From positions 1 to 64,000 of the forward strand of contig CACLNT010000002.1 of assembly GCA_902608385.1 (NCBI GenBank): a stretch of DNA of 64,000 nucleotides, written 5' to 3'. The DNA comes from an uncultured Pelagibacteraceae bacterium (GTDB lineage Bacteria > Pseudomonadota > Alphaproteobacteria > Pelagibacterales > Pelagibacteraceae). Under the pieces are notes generated by a model, which worked only from the letters and a program-made list of their open reading frames with translations, had not been told where the DNA came from and searched no databases. Position numbers and translations under genes: made by a program. Of this stretch, positions 32,726 to 42,380 are shown piece by piece. Within the stretch, counting starts at the first letter, position 1, and every line of letters starts with the position of its first letter.

Positions 32726-34153
32726 TTACTTTTTGCTAACTTTTTTTGTTTTTTGTGATTTTGAGGTAGTAGATTTGGTCTTTTTGGGTTGGTCTGCTTT
32801 TGATTTAGATTGCTTTTTGTTCTGATCATTTTCTTCGTGAGAATGATCATGAGAGTGACTATGTTTATTTGCTTCTTTTAGAATTTTTTCAGCTTCATCT
32901 TTAGTAATATTTTTTTTATTACTTTTGGCCTTACTTTTAATTAAATTAATTATCTTTTCTTCATAAATGTTTCCTCTTAGGCTTGCCAAAGCAGATGGAT
33001 TTTTTTCATAAAATTCTCTTACAATGTTTTCTTGACCTGGCATCATCCTTAATTGTTTTTGTACTTCAGCTTGAATTTCATGTTCTTCAACTTTGATGTT
33101 ATTTTTTTCTCCAAATTCATTTAATATTAATCCAACTTTAATTCTTTTTTTGGCAGTTTTTTCAAATTCTTTTTTCTTTTTTTTAATCTCATCTTCCTTA
33201 ATGCCTTGAGTTAAAATTTTAACCTCTTCTTCGACTAAATTTTCAGGAATTTCATCGACTTTAAATTTTTCTAATTCTTCAAGTATTTGATTTTTTGACA
33301 AAGTGTTTAAAGAATTTTTATATTCATCATTAATTTGTTTTGAAATTAATTTTTTCAAATCAATTAAATCTTTAGCTCCTAAATTTTTTGCAAATTCATC
33401 ATTAATATTAACTTCTTTGGGTTTTTTAACAGCGGTAATTTTGCATACAAAAACTGCTTTTTTACCAGTGAGTTCTTTTTCTGGAAAATTTTCTGGTAAA
33501 TTTACTTCAACGTTTATTGTTTCATCTTTTTTTGCTTTAATTAATTGTTTATCAAAACCCTTAATGAATAAATCTTTTCCGATTTCTAATTGTGTATTTT
33601 TTCCTTCACAACCTTTGAATTCATTTCCATTAACTGTAGCTTTGTAATCAAATACAACTAGATCTCCTTCGTTGGCTACTTTGGCGGGATCTACTTCAAT
33701 GAAATTTTTTTGATTTTTTGCAATTTCTTTAATTCTTTTATCAGTTTCTCTATTTTCAATGCTTACATTGAACTCATCAAATTTAATATTTTCTATAGAT
33801 TTAATTTCAACCTTTGGAAACTCTGTGACTGAAATAATATATTCAAGATCTTTATCTTCTCCATACGTTTTTAAATCAATTTTTGGTTGTCCTGCTGGTT
33901 TTATTTTATTTTCATCTAAAGCTTTTGTAGTTGTTTCTTTTAAAACTTTATCAAGAACTTCACCAAAAATTGCTTTTCCAAATTGTTTTTTTAAAATATC
34001 ATTAGGAACTTTTCCTGGCCTAAATCCTTTTATAACTACATTTTTTTTGATCTCTTCATACTTATCATTCATGTAAGTGCTGATAGTTTTTTTATCTATA
34101 AAAACTTTTAGATCTTTGTTTAAACCTTTTTTATTTTCTATTGTTACTTTCAT
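32726..34153 (-). CDS. tig: Trigger factor with His-rich and Lys/Ser-rich C-terminal extension
   Basis: VVIKGFRPGKVPNDILKKQFG; PPIase-like core EGDLVVFDYKATVNG; located upstream of clpP. Confidence 0.93.
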   Translation of the reverse strand: MKVTIENKKGLNKDLKVFIDKKTISTYMNDKYEEIKKNVVIKGFRPGKVPNDILKKQFGKAIFGEVLDKVLKETTTKALDENKIKPAGQPKIDLKTYGEDKDLEYIISVTEFPKVEIKSIENIKFDEFNVSIENRETDKRIKEIAKNQKNFIEVDPAKVANEGDLVVFDYKATVNGNEFKGCEGKNTQLEIGKDLFIKGFDKQLIKAKKDETINVEVNLPENFPEKELTGKKAVFVCKITAVKKPKEVNINDEFAKNLGAKDLIDLKKLISKQINDEYKNSLNTLSKNQILEELEKFKVDEIPENLVEEEVKILTQGIKEDEIKKKKKEFEKTAKKRIKVGLILNEFGEKNNIKVEEHEIQAEVQKQLRMMPGQENIVREFYEKNPSALASLRGNIYEEKIINLIKSKAKSNKKNITKDEAEKILKEANKHSHSHDHSHEENDQNKKQSKSKADQPKKTKSTTSKSQKTKKVSKK

Positions 34154-34163
34154 AATTAATCAA

Positions 34164-34248
34164 TGGTAGGCGAGAAAGGACTCGAACCTTCACAGCTTGC
34201 ACTATTGGTTCCTAAGACCAACGCGTCTACCAATTCCGCCACTCGCCC
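34164..34248 (-). tRNA. tRNA-Leu (TAG)
   Basis: Reverse complement GGGCGAGTGGCGGAATTGGTAGACGCGTTGGTCTTAGGAACCAATAGTGCAAGCTGTGAAGGTTCGAGTCCTTTCTCGCCTACCA; class II variable arm; anticodon TAG. Confidence 0.95.
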
Positions 34249-34350
34249 ACAAATTATTAAGTTTTATATATGATTGATTATATTTGTCCAATATCAATAA
34301 TTAAGAATATATTGAACAATAAAATATAAATATATAAAAACTAAATAATT

Positions 34351-34599
34351 ATGATCGTTTCACCTTGTATAAGTATTTGTAAAACTGATCCTCTAACAGG
34401 GTATTGTTATGGTTGCGGTAGAAGCAATGATGATAAAAAAATGTGGAAAGATGAAAAAACAAGCGATGATTGGAAAAAAAACAACCTTATAGAATTAGAA
34501 AAAAGACTAAATGGATGGCAACTAAAAAGCTTTAAAGAATCTTATAAACACAAATTAGAAAACGGTATTTCTTTATTTAAGAAACAAAATTTAAAATAA
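34351..34599 (+). CDS. DUF1289 family protein
   Basis: N-terminal VSPCISICKTDPLTGYCYGCGRS cysteine pattern typical of DUF1289. Confidence 0.85.
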   Translation: MIVSPCISICKTDPLTGYCYGCGRSNDDKKMWKDEKTSDDWKKNNLIELEKRLNGWQLKSFKESYKHKLENGISLFKKQNLK

Positions 34600-34602
34600 T
34601 AA

Positions 34603-35289
34603 ATGATTTCCAATAGTCAATATACAAATCTAAACAGGAAAATCATTAATTGTAAGAAATGTAGAAGATTAGTAATTTTTAGAAAAAAAATAGCTAAAGA
34701 TAAACGAAAACAATATATAAATGAAAAATATTGGGGAAAACCTATAACTGGGTTTGGTGATATTCGTGGCAAAATATTATTAGTTGGTCTAGCACCTGCT
34801 GCACATGGAGGAAATAGAACTGGCAGAGTGTTCACAGGAGATAGATCTGCAGATTTTTTATACAAGTGTTTGTATAAAGCAAAAATGTCTAATCAACCAA
34901 CCTCAGAAAATAAAAATGATGGTTTAAAACTTTATAATGCCTATATCACAACAGCTTTAAAATGTGTGCCTCCTGGAGACAAACCAACACCTTTAGAACT
35001 TAAAAATTGTTTTGTCTTCTTTAAAAAAGAAATAGATTTACTAAAAAATGTTAAAATTATTGTTGCTCTTGGCAAAATTGCTTTTGATGCATGTATTCAA
35101 TTTTATAAAGAAAATTATTTTTTAAAAAGTAAAAATTATAAATTTTCTCATGCAATCAAATATCAACTACCAGACAAAAAAATATTAATTGGGTGCTATC
35201 ATCCAAGTCCAAGAAATGTTAATACCAAAAGAATTAATTTAAATATGATGGTAAAATTATTTAAAAATGCGAGAAAAATTAATATTTAA
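34603..35289 (+). CDS. Uracil-DNA glycosylase family protein (family 5 / UdgB-like)
   Basis: LLVGLAPAAHGGNRTGRVFTGDRSADFLY and C-terminal GCYHPSPRNVNT motif. Confidence 0.85.
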   Translation: MISNSQYTNLNRKIINCKKCRRLVIFRKKIAKDKRKQYINEKYWGKPITGFGDIRGKILLVGLAPAAHGGNRTGRVFTGDRSADFLYKCLYKAKMSNQPTSENKNDGLKLYNAYITTALKCVPPGDKPTPLELKNCFVFFKKEIDLLKNVKIIVALGKIAFDACIQFYKENYFLKSKNYKFSHAIKYQLPDKKILIGCYHPSPRNVNTKRINLNMMVKLFKNARKINI

Positions 35290-35297
35290 AATTTTAA

Positions 35298-35942
35298 CTA
35301 CTCAGAAGAAAAGTAAATATTTTGATAGTAAGAAATAGCTTTTAACTTCGAATTATCAGTATCGGTCATTATTGCTACACCGTTTAACTCTTTAACGTCC
35401 AAATCATGAAATTTTTTAAAATGCTCTCTAACATTAGCTTTGACAGTAACCCATTCATTTAAATTTTTTTTTGTTGTTGACAAAACATAATCAATCGATT
35501 TTTTTGTATAGGGGCTAGGCCAATTTTCATCTAATATGTTGTTACTTGAATAAACGTAGTTTATAGCTCTATTTGATAAAGCTGTGGCACCAGTTTTTTT
35601 TATAACAAATACTCTTGCAGCATAATCATGGCCTTTTTTGCTATTTTCGATAATTCCAGATAAATCTTTTTCAACTTTCCATGTAATATTTATAAATGGT
35701 GTTTTTAAGAGATTAATTGTTACCTCTTTTCCAAGTCCTGAGGCCTTGCCTTTTGCTTCGGCTCTTAAATAATTACCATTTTCATTAGACCCCAAAACAT
35801 ATGTTGTTTTACCCTTTATTTTTTTCACTTTTAAAGATTTCATTTCATCTTCACTAAACTCAAAGACATTTATTGTTTCAGCCATCAATAGTTGCTGTGA
35901 GAAAAATAAAACTATGGCTATAGATGAAATTTTTTTAAACAT
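35298..35942 (-). CDS. DUF3047 family protein, secreted
   Basis: Signal peptide; NITWKVEKDL, DYAARVFVIKK, NYVYSSN patterns recognised as DUF3047. Confidence 0.7.
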   Translation of the reverse strand: MFKKISSIAIVLFFSQQLLMAETINVFEFSEDEMKSLKVKKIKGKTTYVLGSNENGNYLRAEAKGKASGLGKEVTINLLKTPFINITWKVEKDLSGIIENSKKGHDYAARVFVIKKTGATALSNRAINYVYSSNNILDENWPSPYTKKSIDYVLSTTKKNLNEWVTVKANVREHFKKFHDLDVKELNGVAIMTDTDNSKLKAISYYQNIYFSSE

Positions 35943-36048
35943 CTAACCCATATAAACTATCTCGAAACATTTTCAATAAATTGTTAAAAACAAAATTTAG
36001 ACAAAATTTAAACATTCAATGTCCAAGATTAGATTTTAAATTGATATT

Positions 36049-36255
36049 ATGAAAACAATAACCTTATTATTACTTTTTATTATCTTGTCAAATTGCTCCA
36101 CACATTCAGTAAAACTTGGAAAAAAATGCACTAAATTAGCTAGGGATAATACTTATGAAAAATCATTAGTTTGGATTGTTGATAAAAAAAACATAGAAGT
36201 TTTTGAAAGCAAGATAAATAAAGAAAACTGCGAAATAAATGGAGAGAAGCTTTGA
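36049..36255 (+). CDS. Small putative lipoprotein
   Basis: 68-aa ORF with hydrophobic N-terminus and lipobox-like LSNC. Confidence 0.5.
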   Translation: MKTITLLLLFIILSNCSTHSVKLGKKCTKLARDNTYEKSLVWIVDKKNIEVFESKINKENCEINGEKL

Positions 36256-36371
36256 GAATAATCACTTTGTTTATACTTTTTCTGTACTGGTCAGCAATAA
36301 TCTTGGCTCCCGTAATTGCAAAAGAACTTAAATTGTCTAACAAACAATCAATAATAAGTCCAAAAACTAAG
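36252..36371 (+). CDS. Possible 39-aa membrane peptide with TTG start, coupled to the upstream lipoprotein ORF
   Basis: TTG overlaps the TGA of the preceding ORF; manual translation (M)RIITLFILFLYWSAIILAPVIAKELKLSNKQSIISPKN. Confidence 0.3.
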
Positions 36372-36372
36372 C

Positions 36373-37119
36373 CTAGTAAGTAGATCTACCTCCACTGATA
36401 TCAAATACAGCTGCTGTAGAAAAAGAGTTTTCTTCTGAGGATAACCAGCAAACAAGAGATGAAAATTCTTCTAATTCTAGAAATCTAGCTCTAGGAACTT
36501 TAGAAAGCATATATTTAACATGCTTATCGGACATTTGATCTAATATTTTTGTGTTAGCGGTAGATGGTGTAACTGCATTAACAGCAATATTTTTATCTGC
36601 AAGCTCTTTACCTAAAGATTTTGTTAAACCTATGATTCCAGCTTTTGCTGAACTATATGCGCTTGCATTAGGATTTCCATCTTTACCAGCCACAGAAGCT
36701 ACATTAACAATTCTGCCGTAATTTTTTTTAATCATATGAGGAACAATTGTTTTACAACAGTAAAAAGTTCCTAATAAGTTTATTTCCAAAACTTTATTCC
36801 ATTCATTAACATCATAATCCCAAACAGTTGCATTAGAGCCTGTTATTCCTGCATTATTAATCAATATATCAATATTTGATGAATTAGTAATTTTAAGTAC
36901 CACATTATTAACTTGTTCAAAATTAGATACATCAACCTGATTGTAAGATAAATTAGAGTTATTTATTTCTTTTGATGCTATTTGCAATTGTTGCCCATCA
37001 ATATCCCAAATTATAACCTTTGCACCAAAATTTAAAAATTTTTTAGCAGTATCCAAACCAAACCCTTGAGCTCCTCCAGTAATTACAGCAGTTCTATTAT
37101 TTAAATCAAATTTATTCAT
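36373..37119 (-). CDS. Short-chain dehydrogenase/reductase
   Basis: TGGAQGFGLDTAKKF, NNAGITG, SAYSSAKAGIIGLTKSLGKEL. Confidence 0.9.
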   Translation of the reverse strand: MNKFDLNNRTAVITGGAQGFGLDTAKKFLNFGAKVIIWDIDGQQLQIASKEINNSNLSYNQVDVSNFEQVNNVVLKITNSSNIDILINNAGITGSNATVWDYDVNEWNKVLEINLLGTFYCCKTIVPHMIKKNYGRIVNVASVAGKDGNPNASAYSSAKAGIIGLTKSLGKELADKNIAVNAVTPSTANTKILDQMSDKHVKYMLSKVPRARFLELEEFSSLVCWLSSEENSFSTAAVFDISGGRSTY

Positions 37120-37125
37120 ATATGC

Positions 37126-38583
37126 TTAACGATTAGCTAATAAATAATAAGTAATTGAAGACATTAATGCTCCTATTAACCATGAAAAAGACTGTAAAAA
37201 ACTTAAATCTACATTCCAAATAGTTGATGCAGAAAAAATAAATCCTATAAATAATGAATATATTGCTTTGATATGCCAACCGTTTGAATAATAATAAGAA
37301 CTATTTGGTACAGAAGAAAAAATATCTTTATTATTTAATTTTCCTTTTTTTATTAAATAATAATCAACAATAACTATGCCAAATATAGGACCAAAAAAAG
37401 CACCAATAGTGTCTACAAAAGATAAAATTCCAATTTGACTTAACACGGGAACCCAAAATATTCCTATTAAAAAACCAAATATAAGAATTATTATTCCTGA
37501 GCTTTTAAGATTAAGATTTCGTGGAAAAAAATTTAACAAAGTATTTTGAGATGGAACATAATTTGCAATTAAATTAGTAGAAGCAGAAGCAAATAATATA
37601 AAAAACAAAACAATTATAGTTATAGATATATTGTCAAATTTTCCAATAATATCAGTTGGGTTAGTCAATATTTGATCTATATTTTGTAAGTTTTTATTAA
37701 ATATTAAATCTGTTCCAATTACTATTAAAACTGAAAATAAAGAAAAAATAATTAAATTTAAAATCAAACTTAAGTTTCCTAAATTTAAATTTTTTTCATT
37801 TTTAACATATCTTGAAAAATCGCCAAAGTTTAATATTACAATTGAAAAATAAGCAAATATAGTTCCTGCTATTGTTATTATTGGTATAATATTTTCTTTT
37901 GAGAAAAAGTTTTCAAAAATTAATAAATCTTTAAATGATTGATATACAGCAATATAATTTTCTGAAATGATAATTATTAAAAAAAAAGATAGTCCAAAAT
38001 AAACAAACATAGCTGAAAAATTAATAAACAGTTTGTTAAAAGAATGACCTCTGCTAAACAAAAAAAATTGCAAAAGGATAGCAAAAACAAAAGCCGTCCA
38101 ATCTATAGCATTCAATCCTAAATAAAATATTAAAAATATATCTTGATTTAAAATTGTATGATCAAACAAATGAAAGCTTATTCTTATTAAATAGCTAAAA
38201 GATTTTGATAAAAAATATGTTTGAACACCAAACATAAAAATACCAACAAGACCTCTAAATAGAGAAACATATCTTGCTCCATTAATTCCCATAGAAATTC
38301 TTAAAAAAACTGGGAATGGAATTCCGTGTCTTTGAGAAGGTTTGCCAATAAGGTTTGCAAAAATATAAACAAAAAATGAGCCAATTAAACATCCAAATAG
38401 AACGACTAAAAAATTTAAACTGTAGACTAAATACAATGAAGTAATAAGTGAAAAGCCAATGATGGTTTGTATGTTGTTTCCCCAAAAACAGAATAAGTCT
38501 GTCCAGTCCCATTTTTTATCACTGGGATTAACTGAAACTAACTCCCAATTTTTAAGTTCTATATTTCCATTTTCATGAATCAC
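37126..38583 (-). CDS. NCS1-family nucleobase:cation symporter
   Basis: Polytopic; ISMGINGARYVSLFRGLVGIFMFGVQTYFLSKS, GAFFGPIFGIVIVDYYLIKKGKL. Confidence 0.8.
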   Translation of the reverse strand: MIHENGNIELKNWELVSVNPSDKKWDWTDLFCFWGNNIQTIIGFSLITSLYLVYSLNFLVVLFGCLIGSFFVYIFANLIGKPSQRHGIPFPVFLRISMGINGARYVSLFRGLVGIFMFGVQTYFLSKSFSYLIRISFHLFDHTILNQDIFLIFYLGLNAIDWTAFVFAILLQFFLFSRGHSFNKLFINFSAMFVYFGLSFFLIIIISENYIAVYQSFKDLLIFENFFSKENIIPIITIAGTIFAYFSIVILNFGDFSRYVKNEKNLNLGNLSLILNLIIFSLFSVLIVIGTDLIFNKNLQNIDQILTNPTDIIGKFDNISITIIVLFFILFASASTNLIANYVPSQNTLLNFFPRNLNLKSSGIIILIFGFLIGIFWVPVLSQIGILSFVDTIGAFFGPIFGIVIVDYYLIKKGKLNNKDIFSSVPNSSYYYSNGWHIKAIYSLFIGFIFSASTIWNVDLSFLQSFSWLIGALMSSITYYLLANR

Positions 38584-38627
38584 TACTTTATATTAAACTA
38601 ATAAAAATTTATTATAAACATTTAATA

Positions 38628-40232
38628 ATGAAAAATTTTGACTATGTTATTGTAGGAGCTGGTTCTGCTGGATGCGTGTTAGCAAATAGACTAACAAAAA
38701 ATTCTAAAATTAATGTTTTGTTGCTAGAGGCAGGAGGAAAAGATTCAAGTCCATGGATACATATTCCTGGAGGTTATTTTAAAACAATGCATAACCCAGA
38801 AACTGACTGGTGTTTTAAAACTGAAAAGGAACCATACTGCGATAATAGAGAAATGCTTTATCCAAGAGGAAAAACTCTTGGTGGAAGCTCGTCTATAAAT
38901 GGAATGCTTTATATAAGAGGTCAATCAAATGATTATAATTACTGGAGACAACTAGGAAATATTGGCTGGTCTTGGGAAGATGTGTTACCTTATTTTAAGA
39001 AATCTGAAGACTTCCAATTTGGAGAAAATCAATTTCATGGTTCTGGTGGTCCTATAAAAGTTGAAAAAATTAGAGCAACTTTTAAAGTGTTGGATTTATT
39101 TTTAGAAGCCGCTGAAGAGTTTGGTTATAAAAAAACAAAAGATTTTAATACTGGAAACAATGAGGGAATGGGTTATTTTCCATTTACAGTTAAAAATGGT
39201 TTTAGATGTAGTACATCTGTTGGTTATTTAAACCCTGTTAAAAAAAGAAAAAATTTAAAAATTCTTACAAATGCTCATATAAAAAATATTGAGTTTGAAA
39301 ATAAAAAAGCAATAAAAGTCAATTACTGGAATAAAAATAAATTACTTTCTGTTAAAGCAAATAAAGAAATAATTTTGTGTGCTGGAACAATAGGATCTCC
39401 TCATATTTTGCAAGCTTCAGGAATTGGCCCTGCTAAACTATTAAAAGATAACAATATTGAGGTAATTAGAGACCATTCTGAAGTCGGTGCTAATCTTACA
39501 GATCACTTAATGCTTAGACCAGTTTACAAAATAAAAAACTTAAAAACTCTAAATGATATTTATTACAGTGTTTCAAAAAAAATTTTGACTGGATTACAAT
39601 TTTTTTTATTAAGGAAAGGACCATTAGCAGTAGGAGCTAGTTATGGATGTGGTTTTATAAAAAGTGATTCTCATCTAGAAACTCCTAATTTACAATTTCA
39701 CATATCTCCAGCAAGTACAGATTTATTAGGAAAATCATCTCTTCACAAATTTCCTGCTTTTACACCAACCATTACAAATGTAAGACCTACTAGTAGAGGA
39801 TCAATAGAGCTTAAATCATCAGATACTAGAGTTTCACCAAAAATAAAAATGAACTATTTGTCAACAGATGAAGATAGAGAGATCGCAGGTAAATCAATTA
39901 AAATTGTTAGAAATATAGTTATGAACTCAAAAGCTTATAAACCATACGAACCTGAAGAATTAAGACCTGGGATTAATATTAATGATAATGAAGCTCTTGC
40001 AATAGAATCTGGAAAGTTTGCCAATACTATATTTCATCCTGTTAGTACATGTAGAATGGGAAATGATGAAAAAGCTGTAGTTAATGACAGGCTTGTGGTT
40101 CACGGTTTATCAAACTTAAGAATTGTTGATGCTTCTGTTATGCCTCACATAACCTCAGGAAATACTAATGCTCCAACTATTATGATTGCTGAAAAAGCAG
40201 CAGACATGATAATAGAAGATAGTAAATTATGA
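38628..40232 (+). CDS. GMC-family FAD oxidoreductase (choline dehydrogenase-like)
   Basis: DYVIVGAGSAGCVLANRL; RGKTLGGSSSINGMLYIRGQ; C-terminal HPVSTCRMG, ITSGNTNAPTIMIAEKAADMI. Confidence 0.92.
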   Translation: MKNFDYVIVGAGSAGCVLANRLTKNSKINVLLLEAGGKDSSPWIHIPGGYFKTMHNPETDWCFKTEKEPYCDNREMLYPRGKTLGGSSSINGMLYIRGQSNDYNYWRQLGNIGWSWEDVLPYFKKSEDFQFGENQFHGSGGPIKVEKIRATFKVLDLFLEAAEEFGYKKTKDFNTGNNEGMGYFPFTVKNGFRCSTSVGYLNPVKKRKNLKILTNAHIKNIEFENKKAIKVNYWNKNKLLSVKANKEIILCAGTIGSPHILQASGIGPAKLLKDNNIEVIRDHSEVGANLTDHLMLRPVYKIKNLKTLNDIYYSVSKKILTGLQFFLLRKGPLAVGASYGCGFIKSDSHLETPNLQFHISPASTDLLGKSSLHKFPAFTPTITNVRPTSRGSIELKSSDTRVSPKIKMNYLSTDEDREIAGKSIKIVRNIVMNSKAYKPYEPEELRPGININDNEALAIESGKFANTIFHPVSTCRMGNDEKAVVNDRLVVHGLSNLRIVDASVMPHITSGNTNAPTIMIAEKAADMIIEDSKL

Positions 40233-40804
40233 CCGAACAAATAATAATTTTTTTTCAAATTGTATTTATTGATTTAGTGTTAGCAGGAGATAATGCAATT
40301 ATTATTGGCATGGTTGCTTCACAATTTCCAATTGCTCAAAGAAAAAAAATTATTTTTTGGGGAATATCTGCTGCGGTAATTCTTAGAATTGTTTTCACAT
40401 TAATCACCGCATACTTGCTTCAAATAAAAGGTATAAGGTTATTTGGTGGAATATTATTACTTTATATTTGTTACAAGCTGTATGTTGATGTTGTCAAAAA
40501 TGTTAAAGAAGATAAAAAAAATATAAAAGTTGATAATTCAACATTTTTTAAAGCAATCACTACTGTCATAATTGCTGATGTAACAATGAGCTTGGATAAT
40601 GTTTTAGGTGTAGCTGGTGCTGCAAGGGATCACTATTTGTTATTAATTTTTGGATTAGCTCTTTCTATTGCTTTAATGGCTACCGCAGCAACATTAATTT
40701 CTGATTGGATAAAAAAATATAGATGGATTGCTTGGCTTGGTTTATTTGCAATATTAGCTGTCGCAATTGAATTGATTTATACAGATATAAAGTTATTCAT
40801 ATAA
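40229..40804 (+). CDS. TerC/YjbE-family integral membrane protein
   Basis: DLVLAGDNAIIIGMVASQFP and ADVTMSLDNVLGVAGAA acidic TM motifs. Confidence 0.88.
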   Translation: MTEQIIIFFQIVFIDLVLAGDNAIIIGMVASQFPIAQRKKIIFWGISAAVILRIVFTLITAYLLQIKGIRLFGGILLLYICYKLYVDVVKNVKEDKKNIKVDNSTFFKAITTVIIADVTMSLDNVLGVAGAARDHYLLLIFGLALSIALMATAATLISDWIKKYRWIAWLGLFAILAVAIELIYTDIKLFI

Positions 40805-40806
40805 AA

Positions 40807-41574
40807 ATGTATTTAAAAAAATATAATTTAAAAAATAAAACAGCATTAGTTACAGGTGCAGGAAAAGGCCTTGGTAAAGCTTGTGCTATAGCTTTAGCTG
40901 AAGCGGGTGCTAATTTAATAATAATTAGCCGAACAAAAAAAGATTTAGATCAAGTATCTAAAATAATTAAAAAATTTAAAGTTAAATGCAAATCATATGT
41001 ATGTGACATAACTAATTACAATGAAATTAAAAAAATTATAAATAAACAAACAAGAATTGATGTTTTGGTAAATAATGCCGGTACTAATATTCCTGAATAT
41101 TTCACAAAAGTGAAAAGAGAAAATATGGAATATATGGTTAAAATTAATAATATTGCTACATTTAATCTTGCTCAACTTTGTTCAGTTAAAATGATTAAGG
41201 CAAAAAATAGAAAAAAGATTGGTGGTTCAATTGTCAACATGTCATCACAAATGGGACACGTAAGTGGTCCAAAAAGAACTGTTTATAGTATGAATAAATT
41301 TGGTGTAGAAGGACTAACCAAAGGAATGGCTTTAGAACTTGCAAAATATAATATTAGAGTAAATGCAATATCTCCAACATTTGTTGTTACACCTATGACA
41401 AGAAAATTTCTTAAAAATAAAAAATTTAAAAGAGAAATGTTAAATAATATTCCTCTTGGAAGATTTGCAGAACTGTCTGAAATTTCTTCAGCTGTGGTTT
41501 TTCTTGCATCTGACGCTGCTTCAATGATAACTGGAACTTCATTACTTGTAGATGGTGGATGGACTGCAAGATAA
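40807..41574 (+). CDS. Short-chain dehydrogenase/reductase
   Basis: ALVTGAGKGLGKACAIALAEAGA; YSMNKFGVEGLTKGMALEL. Confidence 0.9.
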   Translation: MYLKKYNLKNKTALVTGAGKGLGKACAIALAEAGANLIIISRTKKDLDQVSKIIKKFKVKCKSYVCDITNYNEIKKIINKQTRIDVLVNNAGTNIPEYFTKVKRENMEYMVKINNIATFNLAQLCSVKMIKAKNRKKIGGSIVNMSSQMGHVSGPKRTVYSMNKFGVEGLTKGMALELAKYNIRVNAISPTFVVTPMTRKFLKNKKFKREMLNNIPLGRFAELSEISSAVVFLASDAASMITGTSLLVDGGWTAR

Positions 41575-42359
41575 TAAAATTTATATTATTAATTTTTTTT
41601 ATTAACTTTAAAGTTTTAGCCGTAGAATTTGATGGTAAATTTATTCAAGGTCATTTCATAATTGGAAAAACTAACCCTGATTCAAAAGTTACAATTAATA
41701 AAAAACAAATAAAAGTTTCAAAAGACGGCTATTTTGCTTTTGGATTAGGTAGAGATAGAAAATACGATGTTGTTATAACTGTTGAAAAAAATGGAAGTAA
41801 AGAAAAAATTATAAAGAAAGTCCAAAAAAGAAAATACAATATTCAAAGAATTGATGGTTTAGAAGAAAAAAAAGTTACTCCGCCTGAAGAAGTTTATGAA
41901 AGAATTAAAAACGAAAATAAATTAATAGCTAAAGCAAGAGCTGTTAACAGTGACTTAGATTTTTTTAAGGATAAATTTATAATCCCAGTTAATAATGCAA
42001 TAATTACCGGTGTATATGGAAGTCAAAGAATTTTAAATGGCAAACCTAGGTGGCCTCACTACGGATTAGATTTTGCACAAAAAGAAGGTACAGAAATTAA
42101 CGCTATGTTAGACGGAATAGCAACTTTAGTGGAGGCTGATTTATATTATACTGGTGGAACAATAATATTTGATCACGGGCATGGTATTTCAACTTTATAT
42201 ATGCATTTGAAAGATATCTTTGTTGAAAAAGGACAAATGGTGAAACAAGGAGATGTTATAGGAACAGTTGGCTCAACTGGTAGAGCTACTGGAGCACATC
42301 TTGATATAAGATTAAATTGGTTTGATACTAGATTAGATCCAGCAACAGCTCTTGATTAA
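41559..42359 (+). CDS. M23-family metallopeptidase
   Basis: Signal peptide; GVYGSQRILNGKPRWPHYGLDFAQKEGTEI; HGHGISTLYMHL; GRATGAHLDIRL. Confidence 0.9.
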   Translation: MDCKIIKFILLIFFINFKVLAVEFDGKFIQGHFIIGKTNPDSKVTINKKQIKVSKDGYFAFGLGRDRKYDVVITVEKNGSKEKIIKKVQKRKYNIQRIDGLEEKKVTPPEEVYERIKNENKLIAKARAVNSDLDFFKDKFIIPVNNAIITGVYGSQRILNGKPRWPHYGLDFAQKEGTEINAMLDGIATLVEADLYYTGGTIIFDHGHGISTLYMHLKDIFVEKGQMVKQGDVIGTVGSTGRATGAHLDIRLNWFDTRLDPATALD

Positions 42360-42380
42360 TCATTATGATGTTTATTTATC

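Noticed and set aside
38282-38512. 76-aa minus-strand ORF inside the NCS1 permease gene
   Set aside because: Same-strand out-of-frame overlap with a well-supported transporter CDS.
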